A DNA stretch of 11,177 bases, taken from NCBI GenBank assembly GCA_902797895.1, contig CADBUS010000027.1, forward strand, positions 1 through 11,177. The letters are read 5' to 3'. Of this stretch, positions 1 through 6,338 are shown piece after piece. A program made the position numbers and the translations under genes. How positions within the stretch are numbered: the stretch's first letter is position 1; every line of letters starts with the position of its first letter. Below the pieces are notes generated by a model. That model saw only the letters and a list, made by a program, of their open reading frames with translations, searched no databases and had not been told where the DNA came from. Source of the stretch: an uncultured Bacteroidia bacterium. Lineage in GTDB: Bacteria > Bacteroidota > Bacteroidia > Bacteroidales > UBA932.

Positions 1-112
1 CAAGGCTTGCGGTGGCAAGTACCATATGGAGGATGTAAGTATGGGCGGAACAGACGCATTCAGCAAGTCTAAGAACGAGCTTAACCGCGTTGTTGTTATT
101 GAGACAAGATAA
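1..112 (+). CDS. C-terminal end of an unidentified protein, possibly OmpA-like (partial)
   Basis: An open frame runs in from the left edge (codons begin at base 2) and stops at TAA 110-112, leaving 36 residues. The tail ends in SKSKNELNRVVVIETR. An Asn-Arg followed by a short hydrophobic strand is reminiscent of the end of OmpA-type peptidoglycan-binding domains (N-R-R-V-x-V), and the preceding Gly-Gly-Lys-Tyr would suit the turn before it. That match rests on a few residues, so the family is a guess. The coding call is supported by the open frame up to the edge and by the strong terminator 35 bp after the stop. If it is OmpA-like, the protein would sit in the outer membrane or periplasm. Confidence 0.5.
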   Translation, partial: KACGGKYHMEDVSMGGTDAFSKSKNELNRVVVIETR

Positions 113-146
113 TTTTCAATCAGAGATTGACAATTATCCTATCTGT

Positions 147-177
147 AAAAAAGGATGGCAATTTGCCATCCTTTTTT
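147..177 (+). terminator. Rho-independent terminator after the left-edge gene
   Basis: GGATGGCAA (153-161) and TTGCCATCC (163-171) form a near-perfect stem with a minimal loop. It is preceded by six A (147-152) and followed by six T (172-177), so it could also work in the reverse direction. It separates the left-edge gene from the kinase gene. It also argues against any kinase start upstream of about 180. Confidence 0.85.
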
Positions 178-180
178 ATT

Positions 181-188
181 TATCTTTG
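181..188 (+). promoter_or_regulatory. Bacteroidetes -7 promoter element for the kinase gene
   Basis: TATCTTTG matches the TAnnTTTG -7 consensus of the Bacteroidetes primary sigma factor. I see no TTG at the usual 19-20 bp upstream; the nearest, at 163-165 inside the terminator stem, is only 15 bp away. The element ends 4 bp before the ATG at 193, so transcription would begin at or within a base or two of the start codon. Confidence 0.6.
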
Positions 189-192
189 TACT

Positions 193-942
193 ATGAAGGT
201 AATTGTAAATCCTAAATATGAGCATCTTCGCCCTTTTTTGCTGCAGGTTTTGCAGCGTGGATATAAGGTAGAAAAGATTTATAGCAACACCAGAAATATA
301 GTTGAACTATGCAGCGAGCAGGGGGTGGAGCTTGTGGTAAAAATATTTAATAAACCAACCGATTTCAATAGGGTGATTTATACCTTTTTCAGGCCATCCA
401 AGGCCAAAAGGGCTTACGAATACTCGCTAAAACTGAGAGAATTGGGCTTTGAAGCTCCTGAGCCTGTGGCATATATGGAGGAGCCGCGCTGTGGATTTTT
501 TTATACAGGTTGCTATGTTTCGGTTAATGCGGCAGAGTACTCGCCGGTAAGCGATTTTTTGAGCTATGATTTTGAAAATCCTTTGCAACAGCAGAAGCTA
601 ACCGCCCTTGCCGATGCTTTGGCCTCTCTTGCATATCGGCTTCATAGCAAGCATATTATGTATAACGATTTTAACGAGAGCAATATATTATATAAAGAGT
701 GTGAGGGGAGCTTTGAGTTCAAAATTGTGGATTTGAACAGAATGAGATTTGGGGTAAATTCTAAAGAGTGCTTTGCAAAAGATTTGAGTAATTTGGGATT
801 TAGGAGGGATATGATGGAAAAGATTGTGGCTATCTATTGCAGTAAAATGGGATATGATTATCAGACCTTTTTTGCAAAAGTGCAAAAGCACAAACACCGC
901 TGGCAGCGCCACTATAATATAAAACATAAGTGGAAGTTGTAG
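193..942 (+). CDS. Lipopolysaccharide (Kdo/WaaP-like) kinase family protein
   Basis: This 249-residue protein has the core of a small eukaryotic-like kinase of the Kdo/WaaP/InaA group, which phosphorylates sugars of the lipopolysaccharide core at the cytoplasmic face of the inner membrane. Visible landmarks are the ATP-binding lysine K50 in LVVKIF, the catalytic loop YNDFNESNIL (D159, N164), and the metal-binding Asp D180 in IVDLNRMRF. The usual His of the HxD catalytic triplet is Tyr (Y157). No signal peptide or membrane segment is present. The ATG at 193 is chosen because an in-frame TTG at 127 would put the upstream terminator inside the coding region, and because MKVIVNPKYEHL looks like a normal family N-terminus. 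The actual substrate cannot be read from the sequence. The family call is fairly secure; LPS as substrate is inferred from the family. Confidence 0.85.
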   Translation: MKVIVNPKYEHLRPFLLQVLQRGYKVEKIYSNTRNIVELCSEQGVELVVKIFNKPTDFNRVIYTFFRPSKAKRAYEYSLKLRELGFEAPEPVAYMEEPRCGFFYTGCYVSVNAAEYSPVSDFLSYDFENPLQQQKLTALADALASLAYRLHSKHIMYNDFNESNILYKECEGSFEFKIVDLNRMRFGVNSKECFAKDLSNLGFRRDMMEKIVAIYCSKMGYDYQTFFAKVQKHKHRWQRHYNIKHKWKL

Positions 943-955
943 TTTTTAGATTCTT

Positions 956-998
956 CGCTGCTATGCAGCGTATTAAAGGAGGTCTGCTTTGCAGACCT
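956..998. repeat. Two consecutive hairpins downstream of the kinase gene
   Basis: CGCTGC (956-961) pairs with GCAGCG (965-970) around TAT. AGGTCTGC (980-987) pairs with GCAGACCT (991-998) around TTT. Neither is followed by a T-run, so they are not classical terminators. The ten bases just before the first loop, GATTCTTCGC, recur at 2135-2144 in the REP-like spacer, so this may be a fragment of the same dispersed repeat. Confidence 0.55.
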
Positions 999-1001
999 CA
1001 T

Positions 1002-1049
1002 AGGCGCAAAAAAAAATAGACCGATTTTCGGTCTATTTTTTTTGCGCCT
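1002..1049. terminator. Bidirectional terminator shared by the kinase gene and tRNA-Asn
   Basis: The core stem ATAGACCGA (1016-1024) / TCGGTCTAT (1028-1036) is flanked by nine A on the left and eight T on the right, so it ends transcripts from both directions: the kinase mRNA on plus and the tRNA on minus. The inverted repeat continues outward through AGGCGC (1002-1007) and GCGCCT (1044-1049), with one unpaired A in the A/T tract. The outer right arm overlaps the last bases of the tRNA gene. Confidence 0.85.
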
Positions 1050-1118
1050 GCAGAAGGACTTGAACCTACGACCCCATGATTAACAGTCATGTGCTCTAAC
1101 CAACTGAGCTATGCAGGC
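1045..1118 (-). tRNA. tRNA-Asn (anticodon GTT)
   Basis: On the minus strand the 74 bases fold as a standard cloverleaf: acceptor GCCTGCA/TGCAGGC, D stem GCTC/GAGC, anticodon stem CATGA/TCATG with loop CTGTTAA (anticodon GTT, Asn), variable loop GGGTC, T loop TTCAAGT and discriminator G. The 3' CCA is not encoded. The T stem GTAGG/CCTTC has one U-U mismatch at the second pair (positions 50 and 64). The rest is canonical and the gene has a good promoter and terminator, so I take it to be functional. Confidence 0.95.
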
Positions 1119-1143
1119 AGAATCCTTAACGGATTTGGGAGTG

Positions 1144-1174
1144 CAAACATAAACCTTTTTTGCAAATATTCCAA
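1144..1174 (-). promoter_or_regulatory. Promoter of tRNA-Asn
   Basis: On the minus strand TATGTTTG (1144-1151) matches the TAnnTTTG -7 box. A TTG (1172-1174) lies 20 bp upstream, the spacing expected for the Bacteroidetes -33 element. The start site would fall near 1140, giving a short 5' leader before the tRNA at 1118. Confidence 0.75.
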
Positions 1175-1193
1175 ATAATTCAAAACAGATTCT

Positions 1194-1201
1194 TAAATTT
1201 G
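1194..1201 (+). promoter_or_regulatory. -7 promoter element of the HU-like membrane protein gene
   Basis: TAAATTTG fits TAnnTTTG exactly and lies 19 bp before the ATG at 1221. No clear TTG -33 element is seen at the right distance. It diverges from the tRNA-Asn promoter; the two -7 boxes are about 42 bp apart. Confidence 0.55.
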
Positions 1202-1220
1202 CCTGAGAAATTGTTAGAGT

Positions 1221-1982
1221 ATGAACGTTGAGCTTCTTTCTAAGGTTTTCAGAGAGGTTATTATGCGCTATGGTGAGCTGATTCTGCCCTTTATGGGCTC
1301 TGTTGAGCTAATTGATGTGCCGGCGAATTTTTCTGAAGATGGAATGGTGGTCTGCCCACCATCAAAGCGGCTAAGTTTCAATAACTTTAATCTAAATTCC
1401 AACAACAATTTGGCAGAGGTTTACTCCTCTTTTGCCAATCTTCCTCTATTGGAGGCAAGGGCCGAGGTGGCCGGCCAGGTGGAGCAGATTCGTAAATTGT
1501 TGGCGGAGAAGGGGAGTTTTTCCATAGATGGCTTTGCTACATTAAGTTACTCTGCTTCCAATGGCTATTCCGTTGAGGCGGATCCCTCTTTTGAACTCTC
1601 AACAGATACCTACGGACTGGATAAGATTGAGTTTGAAAGGCAGCAGAGAGGGGTGGCGGAGCCTGTGCAGCAGCCTGTGCAGGAGCAAGAGAAGAACTCT
1701 GTGAAGGAGTCTGTGCAGCAGCCTGTGCAGCAGCAAGAGGAGGAGATAAAAAAGAAAGAGCCTGTAAAAGAGATTAAGGCGGATAAAAAAGAGAGTTCAA
1801 AAAGGCAGAAAGAGCAGAGATTAAGCCCTGCCATAAAGGCTCTTATGTGGGTTGCGATAATAGTGGCTCTGATTGCTATGCTGCTCTTTATAGTAGTATT
1901 CTTCAAAGAGCCTCTGATGCCGCTGCTTGAGAAGTTGCTCTATACAAAAGAAGAGCTTGAAATTATCCATTTCAAGTTATAA
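1221..1982 (+). CDS. CCDC81-type HU-like domain protein with one membrane segment, no SPOR domain
   Basis: 253 residues. Residues 1-65 and 66-135 resemble the paired HU-like domains of Bacteroidetes CCDC81-type proteins: the LPFMGSVELIDVP strand region, the PPSKRLSFN segment (46-54), a helix with EARAEVAGQVEQIRKLL, then a GSFSIDGFATLSY strand pair and a YGLDKIEF end. A low-complexity linker (about 145-205) is first Gln/Val/Glu-rich, then Lys/Glu-rich. A hydrophobic segment at 207-228 follows, with only about 25 residues after it. In many relatives I know of, the linker and membrane helix lead to a C-terminal SPOR domain that binds denuded peptidoglycan; none is present here. With no N-terminal signal, the HU-like part should be cytoplasmic and the short tail periplasmic. 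The gene stands alone, with its own promoter and terminator. Function is unknown; a link between DNA or division machinery and the envelope is only an inference. Confidence 0.8.
   Translation: MNVELLSKVFREVIMRYGELILPFMGSVELIDVPANFSEDGMVVCPPSKRLSFNNFNLNSNNNLAEVYSSFANLPLLEARAEVAGQVEQIRKLLAEKGSFSIDGFATLSYSASNGYSVEADPSFELSTDTYGLDKIEFERQQRGVAEPVQQPVQEQEKNSVKESVQQPVQQQEEEIKKKEPVKEIKADKKESSKRQKEQRLSPAIKALMWVAIIVALIAMLLFIVVFFKEPLMPLLEKLLYTKEELEIIHFKL
1658..1742 (+). repeat. In-frame direct repeat in the linker of the HU-like membrane protein
   Basis: A 37-bp unit at 1658-1694 recurs at 1706-1742 with three mismatches and a 48-bp offset (16 codons). Both copies encode EPVQQPVQ-like or ESVQQPVQ-like Gln/Val-rich peptides followed by Gln-Glu-Glu. 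Because the period is a multiple of three, copy-number change would lengthen or shorten the linker without breaking the frame. Confidence 0.8.
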
Positions 1983-2009
1983 CACCAATCCCACTATCTC
2001 ACTACTTTA

Positions 2010-2034
2010 CGCTTGCTACGCAAGCGCCCTTTTT
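2010..2034 (+). terminator. Rho-independent terminator after the HU-like membrane protein gene
   Basis: CGCTTGC (2010-2016) and GCAAGCG (2020-2026) form a 7-bp stem with a TAC loop, followed by CCC and five T (2030-2034). It lies 28 bp after the stop codon. On the minus strand no T-run follows the stem, so it is a poor terminator for metG arriving from the other side. Confidence 0.7.
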
Positions 2035-2130
2035 AACTCCTCGGTGACTAAAGTTGCCGAATGGTAAATTCTCCTACGTCGGTCTAAGCGGAGTGAACTT
2101 CCTGTGTATTACCACTGCCGTAAGGAGCGG

Positions 2131-2210
2131 AGCAGATTCTTCGCTAACGCTCAGAATGACAGTAAGTTCGCTCAGAATGACGGTAAGTTTGCTTAGAATG
2201 AGGAGCGCTT
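2131..2210. repeat. REP-like intergenic repeat with three 21-bp tandem units
   Basis: Three 21-bp units lie head to tail at 2148-2168, 2169-2189 and 2190-2210. The first two differ by one base and the third has diverged. The core is CGCTCAGAATGAC. Just upstream, ATTCT (2136-2140) pairs with AGAAT (2153-2157) around TCGCTAACGCTC as an imperfect hairpin. Read on the minus strand the core becomes GTCATTCTGAGCG, which I recognise from memory as a dispersed REP-like sequence in the intergenic regions of many unrelated bacteria. The rest of the 1983-2208 spacer holds the terminator above and no gene I can support. Confidence 0.65.
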
Positions 2211-4314
2211 AACCTATAATGCAGCCGTTTGAGAGTGGCTCCTGTGGGGTAACAAATCTCATTTTGCCATTTGGCTCTTTAGCCATTAAGATCATTCCCT
2301 TGCTCTCTATTCCCCTTATTTTGCGCGGTTTAAGATTTGCAAGTATGCAAATCTGCTTGCCAACCATCTCCTCCGGCTTGTAGTATTCCGCAATTCCGGA
2401 AACTATAACCCTTTGGTCTATTCCTGTATCTATGGTGAGCTTTAGCAGTTTGTCGGTTTTTGGCACAGCCTCGGCCTGGAGTACGGTGGCTGTTCTTATA
2501 TCCATTTTGTCAAACTCCTCTATAGTGCACTCCTCCTTTTGAGGCAGAAGAGATTTTCCTCCCTCCTCTTTGGCTTTGGCTGCATTGGCCTTTTTTATAT
2601 CTGCAAGCCGCTGAATTTGAGCATCTATAGCCTCATCCTCTATTTTGGCAAAGAGCAGTTCGGCAGGGTTCAAGCTGTCGCCTTGCTGCAGAAAATCTCT
2701 TCTGCCAAGCAATTCCCATCTGATTTTCCCTTGCGGTGCGCTTGTTGGGCAAACCTCGTTGTTCTGCTCTGCAAGCCCCAACATATATTGGAGCTTCTTG
2801 GATGAGAACGGGCAGAATGGTTCAAATGCAATGGCCAGGTTTGCACACAGTTGCAAAGAGAGGTTAAGTATGACGGCAACTCTGTCGGGATTAGTCTTGT
2901 AAATTTTCCAAGGCTCGGTATCTGTGAGATACTTGTTACCCAAACGTGCAAGATTCATAGCCTCCTTAATTGCCTCTCTGAACTTAAAGTGGTTTAAGTT
3001 CTCCTGTAATTCCTTGGTTATAACCGGTATAGAATTGATAAACTCTTTGTCTTGATCTGTTAGCTCCTCCTCTTTGTAACCTGGCACCTTGCCATCAAAA
3101 TATTTGTGGGTAAGCACAAGGGCTCTGTTTACAAAGTTCCCGTAAATGGCTACAAGCTCGCTGTTGTTGCGTGCTTGAAAATCTTTCCAGGTAAAGTCGT
3201 TGTCTTTGGTTTCAGGAGCGTTGGCGCAGAGCACATATCTGAGTACATCTTGTTGGCCCTGGAACTGCTCAAGATAATCCTCAAGCCATATAGCCCAGTT
3301 GCGTGAGGTGGAGATTTTATCTCCCTCCAGATTAAGGAACTCGTTGGCCGGCACATTCTCCGGAATTATGTACCCTCCTGCGTGCCCTTTAAGCATAGCC
3401 GGAAATACTATGCAATGGAAGACTATGTTGTCTTTGCCAATAAAGTGGATAAGACGGGTGTCGTTGCTTTTCCACCACTGCTCCCAACTATCGGGTAGAA
3501 GCTCCTTAGTGTTTGAGATATAGCCAATTGGGGCATCAAACCACACATACAGAACTTTGCCTTCGCCCCCTTCAACCGGTACCGGAACTCCCCAATCCAA
3601 ATCGCGGGTTACGGCTCTTGGTTTGAGTCCGCCATCCAACCAGCTCTTGCACTGTCCGTAAACATTTGTCTTCCACTCCTTATGCCCCTCTATTATCCAC
3701 TCTTTAAGCCAAGGCTCATATTGGTCTAATGGTAAAAACCAATGTTTTGTACTCTTTTTTATAGGTCTCTCTCCGCTTAGTTTGGAGTGTGGCTCTATAA
3801 GTTCATCCGGGCTGAGGGTGCTGCCGCACTTTTCGCACTGGTCTCCGTATGCATCTGGGTTTCCGCACTTTGGGCAGGTCCCAACTATATATCTGTCTGC
3901 CAAAAACACCTTTGCAACTGGGTCATAAAACTGCTCGCTCTCCTGCTCTATAAACTTGCCCTGCTTGTACATATTCATAAAGAACTCGGCTGCAGTTTGG
4001 GCGTGAATCTTTGAGCTTGTTCTGGAGTAGATGCTGAAACTTATTCCAAATCTGTGGAAAGAGTCTTTTATAACTGCGTGGTACTTATCTACAATCTGCT
4101 GCGGTGTGCAACCCAATTCCTTGGCTTTGAAGGTAATAGGAACGCCGTGTTCATCGCTTCCGCAAATGTAGAGAACCTCTTCTCCTCTGAGCCTCAGATA
4201 CCTTACATAAATATCTGCCGGCACATATACTCCGGCCAAATGGCCTATGTGTACACTTCCGTTGGCGTAAGGCAAAGCTGCCGTAATAAGGTGTCTTTTG
4301 AACTTTTTATCCAT
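2209..4314 (-). CDS. metG: Methionyl-tRNA synthetase with C-terminal tRNA-binding domain
   Basis: A class I aminoacyl-tRNA synthetase that charges tRNA-Met with methionine in the cytoplasm. From the ATG at 4314 it is 701 residues, normal for dimeric MetG with an appended domain. The HIGH motif is at 22-25 (PYANGSVHIGHL). A four-cysteine zinc knuckle is at C147, C150, C160 and C163. The KMSKS-loop equivalent is KISTS at 333-337 in GDKISTSRNW. The anticodon-binding helical domain follows, and residues from about 596 form the OB-fold tRNA-binding (EMAP/Trbp111-like) domain, with FDKMDIRTATVLQAEAVPKT and KPRKIRGIESKGM. An in-frame TTG two codons upstream (4320) is possible, but ATG is preferred. 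It starts 14 bp after the dnaG stop, so it is probably the last gene of the recA-dnaG-metG transcript. No clear terminator follows it. Confidence 0.97.
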   Translation of the reverse strand: MDKKFKRHLITAALPYANGSVHIGHLAGVYVPADIYVRYLRLRGEEVLYICGSDEHGVPITFKAKELGCTPQQIVDKYHAVIKDSFHRFGISFSIYSRTSSKIHAQTAAEFFMNMYKQGKFIEQESEQFYDPVAKVFLADRYIVGTCPKCGNPDAYGDQCEKCGSTLSPDELIEPHSKLSGERPIKKSTKHWFLPLDQYEPWLKEWIIEGHKEWKTNVYGQCKSWLDGGLKPRAVTRDLDWGVPVPVEGGEGKVLYVWFDAPIGYISNTKELLPDSWEQWWKSNDTRLIHFIGKDNIVFHCIVFPAMLKGHAGGYIIPENVPANEFLNLEGDKISTSRNWAIWLEDYLEQFQGQQDVLRYVLCANAPETKDNDFTWKDFQARNNSELVAIYGNFVNRALVLTHKYFDGKVPGYKEEELTDQDKEFINSIPVITKELQENLNHFKFREAIKEAMNLARLGNKYLTDTEPWKIYKTNPDRVAVILNLSLQLCANLAIAFEPFCPFSSKKLQYMLGLAEQNNEVCPTSAPQGKIRWELLGRRDFLQQGDSLNPAELLFAKIEDEAIDAQIQRLADIKKANAAKAKEEGGKSLLPQKEECTIEEFDKMDIRTATVLQAEAVPKTDKLLKLTIDTGIDQRVIVSGIAEYYKPEEMVGKQICILANLKPRKIRGIESKGMILMAKEPNGKMRFVTPQEPLSNGCIIG

Positions 4315-4328
4315 AATCAAATCATTTT

Positions 4329-6311
4329 CTATGCAAACTTGGCTGCTCGGAGCAGCTCTTTTTTTACCTCCGTAAGATGCTGCAACTGCTCTGCAATCTC
4401 TTGTGAGTGCTCGCTCGGCGTACTTTGAAGTGTTGCTGTAAGTTCCTTAATTTTAAGGTCTATCACCTTTGATTTATAAACATATATTGTGCGCGGAAGA
4501 GATACATTAAGGGTATCTTTCTCCTTTGCCACCGAGCTTTTTATTTTCTCGCTCCTAAAGTTGAAGGAGGGGGAGAGTATTGCAAGTGCCGCCTTTGCAA
4601 CATCCTGCTCCATACTTGCCATAAAGTGTCTCTCAATTTCGGTGGCACTTGCCGCCGATTGGGTTATTGAAAAATACTCCTGGTATATTTTTCTCAGTAC
4701 AGAATCTGTAATCTCCAATCCGTCCTGCTCCAGTGAATTTTTTATATACTCTTCTACGGTTGGCTCATAAACCTGTTCCTCTCCAACCTTGGAATTAAGA
4801 ATGTTACGCATCCTCTCCCTTCCGTAGCGGAGCAGAAAGTAGAGCAAATCCTGCTCGCTTCTGTAAAGCTCCTTTGCCGCTCTCTCTCTGCTGCCGGCCT
4901 TTGCCGCTGCGGCAACTTTGGCAGCAGCAGCGGCTCTCTCTCTTGCCGCGGCGGCGTATGATTGGCTGTAGGTTGTTTGGATGCTCTTCTGAATCCTATC
5001 AGAACGCAGTTGTGCAACCTTTTCAGTCAGGCTCTCCTGCGGAATGCCAAGTAGCTTGGCACCTGTTCTGGTGTAGGAAGAGCGTATGCCGATATCCTCA
5101 ACCATAGAGATACTTAGCGCAATCTCATTTATCATCTTTCCCTCCTTGAAAGGATCTGAAGCAATCTCTTTTGAGAGAGTTCTGTGTTGATAGAGAATAA
5201 AATCCTCTTCGGCATTTGAGAGGAACTCCTCTATCTGCTCTTGCGTATGTTTTCTTGCAAAGGAATCGGGGTCGTCGCCATCGGGAATAAGAGCAACTTT
5301 AACATCCATTCCCTTTTCCAAAAACATATTTATTCCTTTAAGTGAAGCACTTATGCCGGCCTTATCTCCATCGTAGATTATTGTAACTTTTGGAGAGAAG
5401 CGTTTTATAAGCAATACCTGCTCCTCTGTAAGTGCGGTGCCGCAACTTGCCACAACATTCTTTATTCCGGCCTGATGGAGAGAGATTACATCTGTGTAAC
5501 CCTCTACGAGATAGCAGTTTTTCTTTTGGGCAATGGTACTCTTAGACTCGTAAAGCCCGTAGAGAACTCTCTTTTTTGAATAGACTTGGCTCTCCGGAGA
5601 GTTCATATACTTTACGGGGCTCTTCTCCGCACTCATTATTCTGCCTCCAAAGGCAACCACCTTGCCTGTTACTGAGCGTATTGGAAAGATTACCCTCTCG
5701 TTGAACTTATCTGTTATCTGCCCAGCAAAGGGGCCATCCTCCTTTTGTGTAACAAGCCCAAGCTCAAGCAGAAACTCCTTTTTGTAGCCTCGGCTTATGG
5801 CATCTTTGTAGAGGCTGTCTCGCTCCATATTGGCATAGCCGAGCAAGAACTCTCTTATGATAGACTCTTGGAACTTCCTCTCTTTGAAGTATGTAAGCCC
5901 CACTGCCTGCCCCTCCTGGCTCTCAAAAAGCGCCTTGGTAAAGAACTTTTGGGCGTAGTCGTTTATAATCAGAAGAGACTGCTGATGGTTTCTGCTCGCA
6001 ACCTCTTCTGCACTCTCTACGCTCTCCCTAACCTCTATTCCATACTTTTGCCCCAAGTATTTAAGAGCCTCTACATAGCTCATCTGCTGGTGGTTCATAA
6101 GGAATGTTATGGCGTTGCCCTTCTCGTGGCAGCCAAAGCAGTTGTAATATTGGCGGGTAGGTGAGACGTGGAAGCTCGGAGTCTTCTCCTGGTGGAATGG
6201 GCAACAAGCAACATAATCGGAGCCACGCCTTTTAAGGGGGATGAAATCTCCGATTACCTGCACAATATCTACTGCATCCTTGATTGCAGCTATAGTTGCC
6301 TGATCAACCAT
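4329..6311 (-). CDS. dnaG: DNA primase
   Basis: DnaG makes the RNA primers for Okazaki fragments and leading-strand starts, working with the DnaB helicase. The protein is 660 residues. The N-terminal zinc-binding domain has the CHC2 pattern C37, H40, C58, C61 in CPFHQEKTPSF and CFGCH. The RNA polymerase/TOPRIM core shows FNERVIFPI, VVAFGGR, the catalytic E270 in YLVEGYTDV, and the metal site D314/D316 in IIYDGDKAG. The C-terminal helicase-interaction region (about 485-600) is divergent, as is usual. Between core and C-terminal domain, residues 453-480 are mostly Ala with Arg, Glu and Lys, probably a helical linker. The last 60 residues are charged and helical. The gene starts 27 bp after the recA stop on the same strand and has no visible promoter of its own. 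Confidence 0.97.
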   Translation of the reverse strand: MVDQATIAAIKDAVDIVQVIGDFIPLKRRGSDYVACCPFHQEKTPSFHVSPTRQYYNCFGCHEKGNAITFLMNHQQMSYVEALKYLGQKYGIEVRESVESAEEVASRNHQQSLLIINDYAQKFFTKALFESQEGQAVGLTYFKERKFQESIIREFLLGYANMERDSLYKDAISRGYKKEFLLELGLVTQKEDGPFAGQITDKFNERVIFPIRSVTGKVVAFGGRIMSAEKSPVKYMNSPESQVYSKKRVLYGLYESKSTIAQKKNCYLVEGYTDVISLHQAGIKNVVASCGTALTEEQVLLIKRFSPKVTIIYDGDKAGISASLKGINMFLEKGMDVKVALIPDGDDPDSFARKHTQEQIEEFLSNAEEDFILYQHRTLSKEIASDPFKEGKMINEIALSISMVEDIGIRSSYTRTGAKLLGIPQESLTEKVAQLRSDRIQKSIQTTYSQSYAAAARERAAAAAKVAAAAKAGSRERAAKELYRSEQDLLYFLLRYGRERMRNILNSKVGEEQVYEPTVEEYIKNSLEQDGLEITDSVLRKIYQEYFSITQSAASATEIERHFMASMEQDVAKAALAILSPSFNFRSEKIKSSVAKEKDTLNVSLPRTIYVYKSKVIDLKIKELTATLQSTPSEHSQEIAEQLQHLTEVKKELLRAAKFA

Positions 6312-6338
6312 ACTACGGCCCTGCCTCTGTTGTTACGG

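Noticed and set aside
127..192. Upstream extension of the kinase gene from a TTG at 127
   Set aside because: It would run through the rho-independent terminator and the -7 box. The ATG at 193 gives a normal family N-terminus.
1610..1906. Cys/Ser-rich minus-strand frame inside the HU-like protein gene
   Set aside because: It is the antisense of the Gln/Glu linker and membrane segment. The Cys-rich look comes from reverse reading of CAG/GCA repeats.
1983..2130. Possible small RNA or short gene in the metG downstream spacer
   Set aside because: There is no promoter element or open frame of convincing quality. The inverted TGGTAA (2060-2065) and TTACCA (2109-2114) are short and far apart.
2148..2210. 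CRISPR array from the 21-bp repeated units
   Set aside because: The units abut with no unique spacers and there are only three. No cas genes are nearby.
4315..4320. TTG start for metG two codons upstream
   Set aside because: ATG at 4314 is in frame, keeps the full MetG N-terminus and is a stronger start. The difference is only two residues.
5745..6164. Plus-strand open frame antisense to dnaG
   Set aside because: It has no recognisable domain or promoter and lies wholly within the well-supported dnaG gene.
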